A stretch of DNA of 64,000 nucleotides from Candidatus Jettenia sp. (lineage in GTDB: Bacteria; Planctomycetota; Brocadiia; Brocadiales; Brocadiaceae). Each line of letters starts with the position of its first letter. Position 1 is the first letter of the stretch. The position numbers were made by a program, and so were the translations under genes. Location: contig CP091278.1 of NCBI GenBank assembly GCA_021650895.1, positions 2,013,659 to 2,077,658 on the forward strand, in the 5' to 3' direction. The notes under the pieces were generated by a model. It did no database searches. It had not been told where the DNA came from and was given only the letters and a program-made list of their open reading frames with translations. Positions 53,325 to 62,181 of the stretch are shown one piece after another.

Positions 53325-53669
53325 ATGTTGAAAAAGTTGGGTCTTAGTGTTGCTTTCGCTGGTGCGTTAGCCTATAGTGGTGTATTAAATACGGTATTTG
53401 TAAGCTCTGTTACAGCAGAGGAGAAGAAAGAGGAAAAGAAGAAGGAAGGTGGGCACCTCATACAATTAGTAACAGAAGAGAAAAAAGAAGAAAAAAAGAA
53501 AGAAGGCCACCTCATACAAGTAACAACAGAAGAGAAGAAAGAGGAGAAGAAAAAAGAGGGTCACTTAATACAGATGGCAACAGAGAAGAAGGAAGAAGAG
53601 AAAAAGAAAGAAGGACATCTCGTACAGATGACAACAGAAGAAAAGAAAGAGGGACATTTAGTACAATAA
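53325..53669 (+). CDS. secreted Lys/Glu-rich tandem-repeat protein
   Basis: A 114-residue protein. A signal peptide ends near VSSVTAEE (about 31). The mature part is five tandem units of 11-19 residues with the form TEEKKEEKKKEGHLIQVT. Each has a charged Lys/Glu stretch followed by GHLIQ or GHLVQ. The DNA repeats are about 54 bp and vary mainly at silent positions. I do not recognise a family. The strong AGGAGGAG ribosome-binding site lies directly beside the right end of the insertion sequence. A perfect terminator follows. Confidence 0.8.
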   Translation: MLKKLGLSVAFAGALAYSGVLNTVFVSSVTAEEKKEEKKKEGGHLIQLVTEEKKEEKKKEGHLIQVTTEEKKEEKKKEGHLIQMATEKKEEEKKKEGHLVQMTTEEKKEGHLVQ

Positions 53670-53711
53670 GCAAGAATTGCTTAACGTAATAATGTATTCC
53701 TTAAAAATAAC

Positions 53712-53743
53712 AAAAAAGGCAACTCTTTTGAGTTGCCTTTTTT
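53712..53743. terminator. bidirectional rho-independent terminator
   Basis: 14-bp perfect arms (AAAAAAGGCAACTC and complement) with a TTTT loop, and A/T tracts on both sides. It lies between two convergent genes and can serve both. Confidence 0.9.
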
Positions 53744-53804
53744 GTTACCATTATCGTAAATTTTATCATTGTAATTTTTAGTACCTATAGTAATTCTTTC
53801 TTTG

Positions 53805-54893
53805 TTATGATGCTTTCAGAAGGAAAGCATGTGCACAGAGCCCGGCACCAAAAGCTACCATGATGCACCAGTCACCAGGTGCTATTCCTTTCTCCAAAAT
53901 CTCCTGCAACACAAACCATACAGTAGGCGAAGACATATTACCATACTGGGCTAAAATATCACGGGTTGCTTTCAAATGTGTTTCGGAAAGTCCAAGTTCA
54001 TTTCTGATTGCATTGATTACCTTTTCCCCTCCCGGATGAAAAACCCAATGCTGTACATCTTCAATCCGTAATCCTCTTGATTTCAAAAGATCCATCACTA
54101 CCCTCGCAACCGTTTTACTTGCTATTTCTGGTATGAGAACAGAAATTTGATTATGAAGTTGACCATTCCTATAGATATAACGTATATCATTACGATATTG
54201 AGGGTCGTAAAGGCTTGCTGAACCGACTAAAGCCAATCCTTTTGAATGCTGGCACAATATGGTTGCAGACGCACCGTCTGCAAAGATTGCATTCGAAACT
54301 ATCAAACTCAAGTCATCAGACATTTGAAATGTGGCACTGCAAATCTCTACCGAAACACTTACAATCACACTATCAATTGATCCGCTAACCAGTCCCTTGC
54401 ATATTTGCAAATTTGGAATTGCCCCTCCACAACCACTGCCAACCAAATCATAAGCTTGTACTTGACGAGACAATCCTAATCTTTCTATAAGATAGGTTGA
54501 TATGCCAGGGCAAATATAGCCGGTACACGTGTTAACCACAAGTCCTGACACATTATCTACAGTTAATCCTGCCTGGATAAGGGCCTTCGTAATCGCCTGA
54601 GAGGAAAGACCAACCGCCCAATTGGTAAAACGTGCAATACGGTCATCAGGGTTTTCGTTCACAAGACATTCGATATCTTCGACAGCAAGATATCGGTTCG
54701 ATACACTTGGATGAGCAAAAACTCTCCGCATAATCGATAAGCTTCTTTGACTCAGTTTATCTGAGTAATATTTCATAAGAAATGCTTCGGCCTGGGCCTG
54801 GCTTATATGAAAAGGTGGCGTAGCAACTGCTATTGATGCTATGGAAACATCTTCCTTTAAGAAGTTTGAAGCCGTTATCTTATCACAGGTCAT
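53805..54893 (-). CDS. type III polyketide synthase
   Basis: About 362 residues with the chalcone-synthase-like fold and full catalytic triad: Cys in GSGCGGAIPNL (about 152), His in WVFHPGGEKV (about 284) and Asn in YGNMSSPTVWF (about 317). These homodimers extend an acyl starter with malonyl-CoA. Alkylresorcinol or alkylpyrone products are common in bacteria; the starter here is unknown. The ATG at 54893 lies just after the radical-SAM gene's stop; the longer frame to 54953 would overlap it by 58 bp. Confidence 0.9.
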   Translation of the reverse strand: MTCDKITASNFLKEDVSIASIAVATPPFHISQAQAEAFLMKYYSDKLSQRSLSIMRRVFAHPSVSNRYLAVEDIECLVNENPDDRIARFTNWAVGLSSQAITKALIQAGLTVDNVSGLVVNTCTGYICPGISTYLIERLGLSRQVQAYDLVGSGCGGAIPNLQICKGLVSGSIDSVIVSVSVEICSATFQMSDDLSLIVSNAIFADGASATILCQHSKGLALVGSASLYDPQYRNDIRYIYRNGQLHNQISVLIPEIASKTVARVVMDLLKSRGLRIEDVQHWVFHPGGEKVINAIRNELGLSETHLKATRDILAQYGNMSSPTVWFVLQEILEKGIAPGDWCIMVAFGAGLCAHAFLLKAS

Positions 54894-54895
54894 CT

Positions 54896-56323
54896 TTATG
54901 TATCTATTCTTAAAAATCTCAGTACACGCCGAATAGAACGTGTGTATCTCCACAGGGGAGTCTTAACTCCTAATCTGTATCCCAAACGATTAATTGCTGG
55001 TAGAATCGATAAACCAATAGAATTCGAGTCGATATAGTTCATGTGCGTGGCCAGAGTGTGATGCATCTTATCTATAAGCCAATCCTGATCAAGGGTAGGG
55101 GAAACATAAAACACCGGATCAAGCATTTCCGATGAAGAAAGTGCCAAGACTCCCTCTTTTCGAGCAATATGTTCAAGTTCGGTTCCGGGATATATCCGAA
55201 TTCCTATATTGAAAAATGCGATATCTCTCGGATGTATACATTGCTCTGCAAAACGTAAGGTTTCCTGAACTGTTTCTTCTGTTTCGCATGGACCACCGAG
55301 CATAAAAATCCAAAGGCATGGCAACCGGTGACGTTGGATAATTTGGGCTGCATTATAGACGTCTTTCACGGTAAAACCCTTGCTAAGTCCCTCAAGGACA
55401 ACACCAGATGCACTTTCAACAGTAATCCCAATACCAACAAAACCAGCCCGCTCCATTACCATAAGAAGATCATCATCGATAAAGAGTGGATTCAACTCCA
55501 GGCTTTGGAGACGAACATCAAGCCGAACACGGGCGAGGTCTTCACATACCTTTACAGCATGATCATAAGGAGAATTAAACACATTGTCAACAAATTCGAT
55601 ATCCCGCAATCCTTGGGAGGTGAGGTGTTTAATAGCACGAACGATAGCTTTGGGGTCACATAAACGATAGTCATGCCCTTCAATTTTTCTATAGGTACAG
55701 TATACACATTTGAAATGACATCCAAGTTTAGTTTGAATGGGAACGGTAGATAATCTGGACAGGTAGGCATGCACATTAATCCACCGATGAAAATCAGGAA
55801 CGAGATAACCATCTAAAAAGCGGGCTACGTATCCGGTATTTTTTTTGAAACTATTATCCTCAAGGTATGCTATACCGGGTATCTTATTCGGCACCTCACC
55901 TTTTGAAAGAGTCCCTAATAGCTGAGGAAAGACAATCTCTCCATCTCCTAACACTGCCCAATCCGCCTTTGTATAGCGAAGCAATTCTTCAGGCATTACA
56001 GCAACTGCAGAGCCTCCCAGGATAACGGTTGCTTTTGTCTTGCTACGAATACTATTTACAAGGGGTTCTAAATCCTTGAAAAATGCTACCGGATTTTGCA
56101 TATCATTATTGTCGATATTTCGAATGGAAAGGCCAACAATGTCTGGTTTTACCTTAATCAATTCTAATTCCAGAGTATGGAGTGGGTCTGATTCAAACAT
56201 CAAGTCCAAAACATTGACTATATGACTAGCACGCTCTGTGGCCTCTGCAACCAAGCACGCACCAATAGGCATAACTGGTACAGGGCCGCTATAGCGATTT
56301 GTGACAACAATGAGAATATTCAC
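54896..56323 (-). CDS. cobalamin-binding radical-SAM enzyme
   Basis: A 475-residue class B-type protein. The N-terminal Rossmann-like cobalamin domain (MNILIVVTNRYSGPVPVMPI; VKPDIVGLSIRNIDNND) is followed by a radical-SAM core with KLGCHFKCVYCTY (CxxxCxxC, about 206-213). This class often methylates carbons or rearranges rings. It lies directly upstream of the polyketide synthase on the same strand with a 2-bp gap, so it probably modifies that product or its starter. Confidence 0.9.
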   Translation of the reverse strand: MNILIVVTNRYSGPVPVMPIGACLVAEATERASHIVNVLDLMFESDPLHTLELELIKVKPDIVGLSIRNIDNNDMQNPVAFFKDLEPLVNSIRSKTKATVILGGSAVAVMPEELLRYTKADWAVLGDGEIVFPQLLGTLSKGEVPNKIPGIAYLEDNSFKKNTGYVARFLDGYLVPDFHRWINVHAYLSRLSTVPIQTKLGCHFKCVYCTYRKIEGHDYRLCDPKAIVRAIKHLTSQGLRDIEFVDNVFNSPYDHAVKVCEDLARVRLDVRLQSLELNPLFIDDDLLMVMERAGFVGIGITVESASGVVLEGLSKGFTVKDVYNAAQIIQRHRLPCLWIFMLGGPCETEETVQETLRFAEQCIHPRDIAFFNIGIRIYPGTELEHIARKEGVLALSSSEMLDPVFYVSPTLDQDWLIDKMHHTLATHMNYIDSNSIGLSILPAINRLGYRLGVKTPLWRYTRSIRRVLRFLRIDT

Positions 56324-56342
56324 ATTCTTTACCCTTTTCTCA

Positions 56343-56714
56343 TCACTCTACAATAAGTTTTCCGTTCATTCCAAAATGTCCAACACCGCAAAAGTGGGCA
56401 CATTTAAAAGGATATGTCCCGGGTTCCTGAGCATAAAATTCAACGGTGGTTTTTGTTTTTGCAGGAATGGTCACATTAATTCCATACTGAGTAAGCTTAA
56501 AGCCATGAGTAACATCAAGGCTCTCTATCTCCAAAATAACATGAGTGCCCTGTTCGACATGAATTATATCGGGTGTAAATTCAAATTGCCGCGCAGTCAT
56601 ATAAATCTCTTGTACCGGAGCATCAGGAGGTAAATATTCTAACGCCTTCTTTTTCTCTCCAGAAGCGCATCCAGAAAGAACAATAAAAACGAGTAAAAGA
56701 ATTGTGTATTTCAT
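56343..56714 (-). CDS. CuA-type cupredoxin lipoprotein
   Basis: A 123-residue protein. A lipoprotein signal ends VLSGC (Cys16). The cupredoxin domain carries CAHFCGVGHFGM (about 104-115), the C-x3-C-x3-H-x2-M set of a binuclear CuA centre, plus the upstream histidine in DVTHGFKL. CuA domains occur in cytochrome oxidase subunit II and N2O reductase. Here the domain stands alone on a lipid anchor with no oxidase gene nearby. An electron carrier or copper delivery role is possible. Confidence 0.88.
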   Translation of the reverse strand: MKYTILLLVFIVLSGCASGEKKKALEYLPPDAPVQEIYMTARQFEFTPDIIHVEQGTHVILEIESLDVTHGFKLTQYGINVTIPAKTKTTVEFYAQEPGTYPFKCAHFCGVGHFGMNGKLIVE

Positions 56715-56763
56715 TCTATAATTCCTCCTTTTAATGATTGCTCCCTATTCTATTCAAACACAG

Positions 56764-56802
56764 TAAATAAAAAACCCCAATATCCTCAACAGATATTGGG
56801 GT
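56764..56802 (-). terminator. rho-independent terminator of the cold-shock gene
   Basis: Hairpin ACCCCAATATC/GATATTGGGGT with a 7-nt loop, followed on the minus strand by a T-rich tract. About 110 bp beyond the stop codon of the gene at 56914 and before the cupredoxin gene. Confidence 0.85.
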
Positions 56803-56913
56803 CTTGGCATCGTAATTATAATTATAATTTAAGTGACAACTCCATATTTTTAAACACCAAGACTATTGCAATTGATTATACTGTGAAATATAAGAGTGCG
56901 CTTTTCAATAAAT

Positions 56914-57114
56914 TTATAATTTGACGACTTTTGCGGCCTTGTAGCCTTTTTGGTCTTTTACGATTTCAAATTCTACTTTATCTCCCTCTGCAAGGGTCCT
57001 GAACCCCTCAGATTGAATCGAGGTTTGATGCACAAAAACATCTTCTCCATTTTCCTGAGAAATAAAACCGAATCCTTTCTTATCGTTAAACCATTTTACT
57101 GTTCCAGTTGCCAT
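56914..57114 (-). CDS. csp: cold-shock domain protein
   Basis: A 66-residue CspA-like RNA-binding protein: [20 protein letters not shown] contains both RNP motifs (KGFGFI and DVFVHQT). The ATG at 57114 follows AAAGGGGGTGAA; seven extra codons in the longer frame are not needed. A terminator-like hairpin lies in its leader. Confidence 0.96.
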   Translation of the reverse strand: MATGTVKWFNDKKGFGFISQENGEDVFVHQTSIQSEGFRTLAEGDKVEFEIVKDQKGYKAAKVVKL

Positions 57115-57158
57115 GCTAAATTCACCCCCTTTCATTATTTTTAAAATTTAAAAACAAA

Positions 57159-57187
57159 AAGGCTACGAGGTTTCAGCCTGTAGCCTT
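57159..57187 (-). promoter_or_regulatory. terminator-like hairpin in the cold-shock leader
   Basis: Arms AAGGCTAC/GTAGCCTT with a 13-nt loop, followed on the minus strand by TTTTTGTTTTT, about 45 nt upstream of the csp ATG. A TTGCAT...TATTCT pair slightly further up could be its promoter. It may act as an attenuator, or as the end of a transcript from the operon at 57739. Confidence 0.55.
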
Positions 57188-57738
57188 AATTATCACTAAT
57201 CATATAGAATATGAGAATATGTTTTTTACCATGCAACCAAACCACCTTTAATAATTTATCAAACACTATCTATAAAAGCAAGAAAAAATACTGATAAATT
57301 TTGTATCTTCGTATTTCTCATAAAAAATAAAATATCAGTATTATTGACATTCAAGAGGTTTTCTCACGAGTATCGAGAGATGGTGATTGATTTTTAAGGA
57401 GGTTACAAGAATCTTTCCAGGAAAAACCTTCGGAAAGAAAAAGGTATGCGGGGAGTAATGCTTTTGAAATGCTTGCTACCAGGGGACGGGATTATCTGAG
57501 GGAAGCGGTTTTTGAGGCGGCAGGGCAATGTCATTAAGCATTTTTATTACGGGGATGGTAAAAATGCTAAGAGGTTGTCTGCAAAGTTCATATTCATGCT
57601 TAGAATTTATCCCTTTGGTGGATTCGCTTCGCTTACCCCTCCTACTCACTCCTTAATCATTTAGAAATAATTCTTCTGCTCATCTTAAAAGAAAACCTCT
57701 CGAATATCAGTTATAAAAATCATTAAAACAAATTCACA
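57188..57738. other. intergenic region, nothing recognised
   Basis: About 550 bp between the EPS operon end and the csp leader. No gene, repeat or hairpin I can defend, apart from possible csp promoter elements at its left edge. Frames here are short and lack family features. Confidence 0.45.
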
Positions 57739-59421
57739 TTATAGGTTAGTCTTTATTTCTTCTATTTCTCTCTTTATTTCCTCAGCGTCAGGGGCATTTG
57801 GGTTGAGCTTCAGGTAGGCTAAGTAATCCCTTAAAGCATTTTTCATCTCTCCTAATTTTTTAAAAGTATTCCCACGGTGGAGGTAGGCAAGAGGATTGTA
57901 GGGAAAGAGTTCCAGTGAAGTGTTAAAATCCATAAGTGCCTCATGGGGTTTTTCTAATTGGTTTTTGATTTGACCTCGTTCGTAATATACACCAGCCATT
58001 CTAGGATTTAATTCTATCACCCTGTCATAATCCGCCATTGAATTTTCAATTTCTCCCTTCCCACGATATGCCTTGGCCCGGATATAATAGGCAAACACAT
58101 TATTTGGCACACATTGAATAAAGACCGTTAAATCTTTAATAGCATCATCAAAGTGCTGCAGGTCAGCATGCAGGATACCTCTTTTCATATACGTTTCGGC
58201 ATGGTTAGGGTCGATTTCTAACGCCTTATTGAAATCCGCCATGGCTTTTTCTGATTCACCTGATTCAGCATATGCCAGACCACGATGAGCATATGCGGCT
58301 ACAAATGTATGATCTAAAGAAATGACTTTGCTCAGGTCTTCGATACTCAAATCAACCCTGCCAACCATTTTAAAGGCAATGCCCCGGTTATAGTATGATA
58401 GAATTGAATTGGGGTCTAAAGACACTGCCATACTATAGTCTATAATAGCCTTTTCAAGCTTTTCCATGGATGCATAAAGAGAACCTCGATTGTAGTAAGC
58501 TGGCGCATAATCGGGATTCAAATCAATAGACTTATTATAATCATATATAGCATGTTCAACATTGCCTGTCTTTTCATAAATAACACCGCGATTGCAATAG
58601 GCAACCGCATCGTTCCTGTGCAATTCGATGGCACGGTTTACATCTTTCAATGCATTTTCTATATTACCTTTTTCTTTTTGTATTATCGAACGATTCAGAT
58701 AAATATTGGCTATAACCTCGTCCATAGTTAGATTTTTCAGATAATATCCCTTTTTGATACTCATCTGTGAGATGCGTTTGCCGGGCATATTTACATAGTA
58801 GCTGTCAGGAGTAGCCATACCCTCATAACCTATTTCAATGTTTTTACGAAAATCTCCATCATCATACCGCACAAATATATGCTCAGGGACACTTACCCCG
58901 TAAATAGGAAGGTGTAATTCTTCTGCTATGCAGAGATAAAGAATGGATAGGCCCTCACAATTACCAATCCTTGTATCCAACACCTTATGTAAGGATATAT
59001 ATTCAAGACCACCCGCCTGGACATATTGAAATTTCAATTCCTTAAAGAGGACACTATTAATGGTTTTAATAATCTTTTCTGGCTCTCTTTCATCATTGAG
59101 AATTGTTTTAATATTTTTAATAATAGTATTTAGCTTTTCAATATACTGTTCTATATCTATTTCCGGGTAAGATTCTTGAGCAATTTTAAGGACAATTCTT
59201 GCAAGGCTTGTTTCCTGAGTATTCATTTCCCAAATTGGTTTTGCTTCTAAATCATCTGCAAGCAAATCTGATGAAGTAAAACCCAGGCTAGTAAAAAAAC
59301 ATTTGAAACCACAGATTACACAGATTACACAGATACATAGATTTTTCACTAAGAGAATAAAGAAATTATTTACATTTTTTATCTGTGCAATCTGTGATTG
59401 TCTTTTCATTTTAATATGCAT
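57739..59421 (-). CDS. SirB1/transglutaminase-like protein with TPR repeats
   Basis: A 560-residue protein. After a hydrophobic N-terminus, residues about 75-230 match the SirB1/transglutaminase-like domain (RIGNCEGLSILYLCIAEELH, then PEHIFVRYDDGD). About nine tetratricopeptide repeats fill the rest (YCNRGVIYEKTGNVEHAIYD and so on). Part of the N-terminus is translated from an ACAGATTACACAGATTACAC dispersed repeat, and the ATG at 59409 is an alternative start. It overlaps the upstream gene by 11 bp, so it belongs to the polysaccharide operon, perhaps as an assembly scaffold. Confidence 0.85.
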   Translation of the reverse strand: MHIKMKRQSQIAQIKNVNNFFILLVKNLCICVICVICGFKCFFTSLGFTSSDLLADDLEAKPIWEMNTQETSLARIVLKIAQESYPEIDIEQYIEKLNTIIKNIKTILNDEREPEKIIKTINSVLFKELKFQYVQAGGLEYISLHKVLDTRIGNCEGLSILYLCIAEELHLPIYGVSVPEHIFVRYDDGDFRKNIEIGYEGMATPDSYYVNMPGKRISQMSIKKGYYLKNLTMDEVIANIYLNRSIIQKEKGNIENALKDVNRAIELHRNDAVAYCNRGVIYEKTGNVEHAIYDYNKSIDLNPDYAPAYYNRGSLYASMEKLEKAIIDYSMAVSLDPNSILSYYNRGIAFKMVGRVDLSIEDLSKVISLDHTFVAAYAHRGLAYAESGESEKAMADFNKALEIDPNHAETYMKRGILHADLQHFDDAIKDLTVFIQCVPNNVFAYYIRAKAYRGKGEIENSMADYDRVIELNPRMAGVYYERGQIKNQLEKPHEALMDFNTSLELFPYNPLAYLHRGNTFKKLGEMKNALRDYLAYLKLNPNAPDAEEIKREIEEIKTNL

Positions 59422-60814
59422 GCTTGTCTATAAATCCATTCAACAAGGTAAGCCAGATTATCTTTAAATCAAAATTTAGCGACCAATTTTCGATATAATA
59501 GAGATCGTATTCTATTCGTTTTTCCAACGATGTATTGCCACGTAAACCACTAACCTGAGCCCAACCGGTAATTCCAGCCTTCATCTTGTGTCTTAACATA
59601 TATTTTGGAATGGTACCCTTAAAACTTTCTATAAAAACAGGTCGTTCAGGTCGTGGACCAACAATACTCATGTCTCCTTTTAACACATTAAAAAACTGTG
59701 GCAGTTCATCCAGGCTTGTCATTCTCAGGAGTTTACCTATTCTCGTACGCCTCGGATCATCTTCTTTTGTCCAAACAGGTCCCGTTACCTGTTCCGCATT
59801 TATGAGCATCGTTCTGAATTTAAGCATATGGAATGTCTTTCCGTCCATCCCCATTCTTTCCTGCTTAAATAAGACAGGACCTTCGGAAGTTAATTTGATC
59901 ATTACTGCAATAATAAACATGAGAGGACTTGCAAACGTTAAGACAAGAGAAGCAAAAATAATATCTAAAAGCCTCTTCACAATAATATTCCATCCGTAAA
60001 GAGGTGTATCGCGCAGGCTAATAAGCGGCATACCCTCAAATTCACTCACGCTACCACGTAAAGTAACGAAATCGGAGATATCGGGCAAGACCATAATACT
60101 AACCATCTCATCACCGATCCAATCCAAAACTTCCTTTAATTGATGATGTACAGAGAAAGGTAAGGCGACAAAAACAATATCAATCTTATGCTTGCTTATT
60201 AAGGCGCGAACATCTGAATACTTTCCCAAAACAGGTATTCCTTGTATTTTATTTCCAACACTACCCACATCATGGGTTAGAAATCCGGATATACGAATCC
60301 CAAGTTCGAGATGTTTCTTTAATTTGTTTACAAGATCTTGACCCAACTTTTCCGTACTGATAATTAAAGCATATCGTAAATTATACCCTTGCTTCCGTAA
60401 AAAACGAAGGAATTCCCGAAACATGATACGCGTCAAACTAAGGAATATCGTATTAATAAGCCAAAAGTAAAAAAACGTCAACCGGGAAAATTCATATTGG
60501 CGAAAGAGAAATGTCAGTGAAATGACGATCAATGTGGCAAAAGTAGAAGCTTTACTGATATCAATTACCTCAGAAATTTTCGTGGAAATTCTCCGTGGGC
60601 GATATAAGCCAAACATCTTAAAGACCATACCCCACAGGGGAATCATAAAAATAAGGAGAGTGAGATAGCTTTTAAGGGGTGGAATTCCTTTATAAACCGG
60701 TACAATCCCGGAATAAAAACGTAAATAATATGAAAGTATCCATGAAATGGAAATAATAAGCCAATCCAAAAGCAGTAATAATGACTCGAAAAATTTGCTA
60801 TGTTTTTTTAGCAT
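59411..60814 (-). CDS. polyprenyl-phosphate sugar transferase (WcaJ/WbaP family)
   Basis: A 467-residue membrane protein that puts the first sugar phosphate on undecaprenyl phosphate to begin polysaccharide synthesis. About four N-terminal helices and a CoA-binding-like middle part precede the C-terminal transferase domain with KRLLDIIFASLVL, KFRTM, VGPRPERP and MKAGITGWAQVSGLRGNTSL. It overlaps the glycosyltransferase upstream by 7 bp. Confidence 0.94.
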   Translation of the reverse strand: MLKKHSKFFESLLLLLDWLIISISWILSYYLRFYSGIVPVYKGIPPLKSYLTLLIFMIPLWGMVFKMFGLYRPRRISTKISEVIDISKASTFATLIVISLTFLFRQYEFSRLTFFYFWLINTIFLSLTRIMFREFLRFLRKQGYNLRYALIISTEKLGQDLVNKLKKHLELGIRISGFLTHDVGSVGNKIQGIPVLGKYSDVRALISKHKIDIVFVALPFSVHHQLKEVLDWIGDEMVSIMVLPDISDFVTLRGSVSEFEGMPLISLRDTPLYGWNIIVKRLLDIIFASLVLTFASPLMFIIAVMIKLTSEGPVLFKQERMGMDGKTFHMLKFRTMLINAEQVTGPVWTKEDDPRRTRIGKLLRMTSLDELPQFFNVLKGDMSIVGPRPERPVFIESFKGTIPKYMLRHKMKAGITGWAQVSGLRGNTSLEKRIEYDLYYIENWSLNFDLKIIWLTLLNGFIDKHAY

Positions 60815-61956
60815 AGGAATCTTTCCATATATTGTTTCATTTTTTCTTTACATATCAGACGATCAAAACCCTCAGCATGCTTCCTAATAGATAAAGGATC
60901 AAATAGAGATTTGTGCTTTTCAAAAAATCTTACAGCCTCTATCAAAGATTCCGTCGTTTGTTCTTTAAAAAATACCCCTGTTAGCGCTTTGGGCTGTTTT
61001 CGTATCATATCTCCTGGAAATTCAGGATAAGGATATATTCCCTCCACAGTCTCAAGCGCTCCACCTCTGGCAAAGGCAATTACCGGCTTACCACACGCTT
61101 GTGCCTCCAAGGGAACGATGCCAAAATCTTCTTCACCGGGAAAAACCAATGCCTTACAATTCCTGTAATATTTCTTCAATGATTCGTCCGATTGCCATCC
61201 TAAACATTGTACGTATTTTTTTGCCATATTCCTGATCAGGTTATCTTCTTGCCCGCATCCAATAATAATCAAAGGTAAACGGAGTTTCTCAAATACGTCT
61301 ACAGCAATATCAATTCTTTTATACGGGGCAAAAGCCGATACGATAAGGTAGTAATCTCCTTCTCCTTGAACATCTGGAGGTGTATAAAAAGAACAATCTA
61401 CAGGCGGATGAATAACCTTTGCCGGTCTTTTATAATATTTTTTTATCCGATGGGCAACATTATGGGAGTTCGCCACAAAGTAATCCACCCGATTACTGGA
61501 GGTAACATCCCACATCCTTAAATAATGAGCTACGGCAGGTATCAAAAGCCTTGAGATCAACCCTTTCTTATCGTTACTAAAATAGGTATGGTAATAATCC
61601 CATACATAGCGTATTGGGGTATGGCAGTAACATATATGAATTGTAGATGGAGAGGTTATAATCCCTTTAGCCACACAGTGACTGCTAGACAAAACGATAT
61701 CATAATTTCTCATATCGAAATTTTCGATTGCCAGAGGGAATAAGGGAAGGAATGAGCGATAGCGGCTCTTAGAAAAAGGTATTCTTTGAAGAAAGGAAGT
61801 GTGTATCTTTTTGCTTTCTATAGTTTTCGAGACAGAACCATAGATGTGAATCAGGGTAAAGATTTCCGATTCCGGAAAAATCTCACAGAGGATCTCCAAA
61901 ACCTTCTCTCCACCTCTCATCCCTGTAAGCCAGTCGTGAACTATTGCTACACGCAC
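60808..61956 (-). CDS. glycosyltransferase family 4 protein
   Basis: A 382-residue GT-B enzyme. MRVAIVHDWLTGMRGGEKVL opens the first Rossmann domain; the C-terminal donor-binding domain has the EX7E motif in FPGEEDFGIVPLEAQACGKP. It belongs with the priming transferase and TPR gene downstream. The donor sugar is unknown. Confidence 0.94.
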   Translation of the reverse strand: MRVAIVHDWLTGMRGGEKVLEILCEIFPESEIFTLIHIYGSVSKTIESKKIHTSFLQRIPFSKSRYRSFLPLFPLAIENFDMRNYDIVLSSSHCVAKGIITSPSTIHICYCHTPIRYVWDYYHTYFSNDKKGLISRLLIPAVAHYLRMWDVTSSNRVDYFVANSHNVAHRIKKYYKRPAKVIHPPVDCSFYTPPDVQGEGDYYLIVSAFAPYKRIDIAVDVFEKLRLPLIIIGCGQEDNLIRNMAKKYVQCLGWQSDESLKKYYRNCKALVFPGEEDFGIVPLEAQACGKPVIAFARGGALETVEGIYPYPEFPGDMIRKQPKALTGVFFKEQTTESLIEAVRFFEKHKSLFDPLSIRKHAEGFDRLICKEKMKQYMERFLC

Positions 61957-62181
61957 GATGTGCTCTCTTATTAGGTATTGTTTAGAAATACGGATACTTA
62001 TATTAGCAAAAATTTACGTAAATAATAAGAGAAAGTCAAGGGTAAAGTACTATAATTATAGCCGTTACTATCGGGGAGAAACAGGCGAGAAATAGATTAT
62101 TAACGAATATAATAACTCCTGCACCATTGGATTCAGGAGAATATTATTGCATTCTCAATAATAAACCTTTACATTGAGAGT

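Noticed and set aside
53400-53669. Repeat region as a CRISPR or satellite
   Set aside because: The 54-bp repeats keep the reading frame and vary at silent positions, so they are coding.
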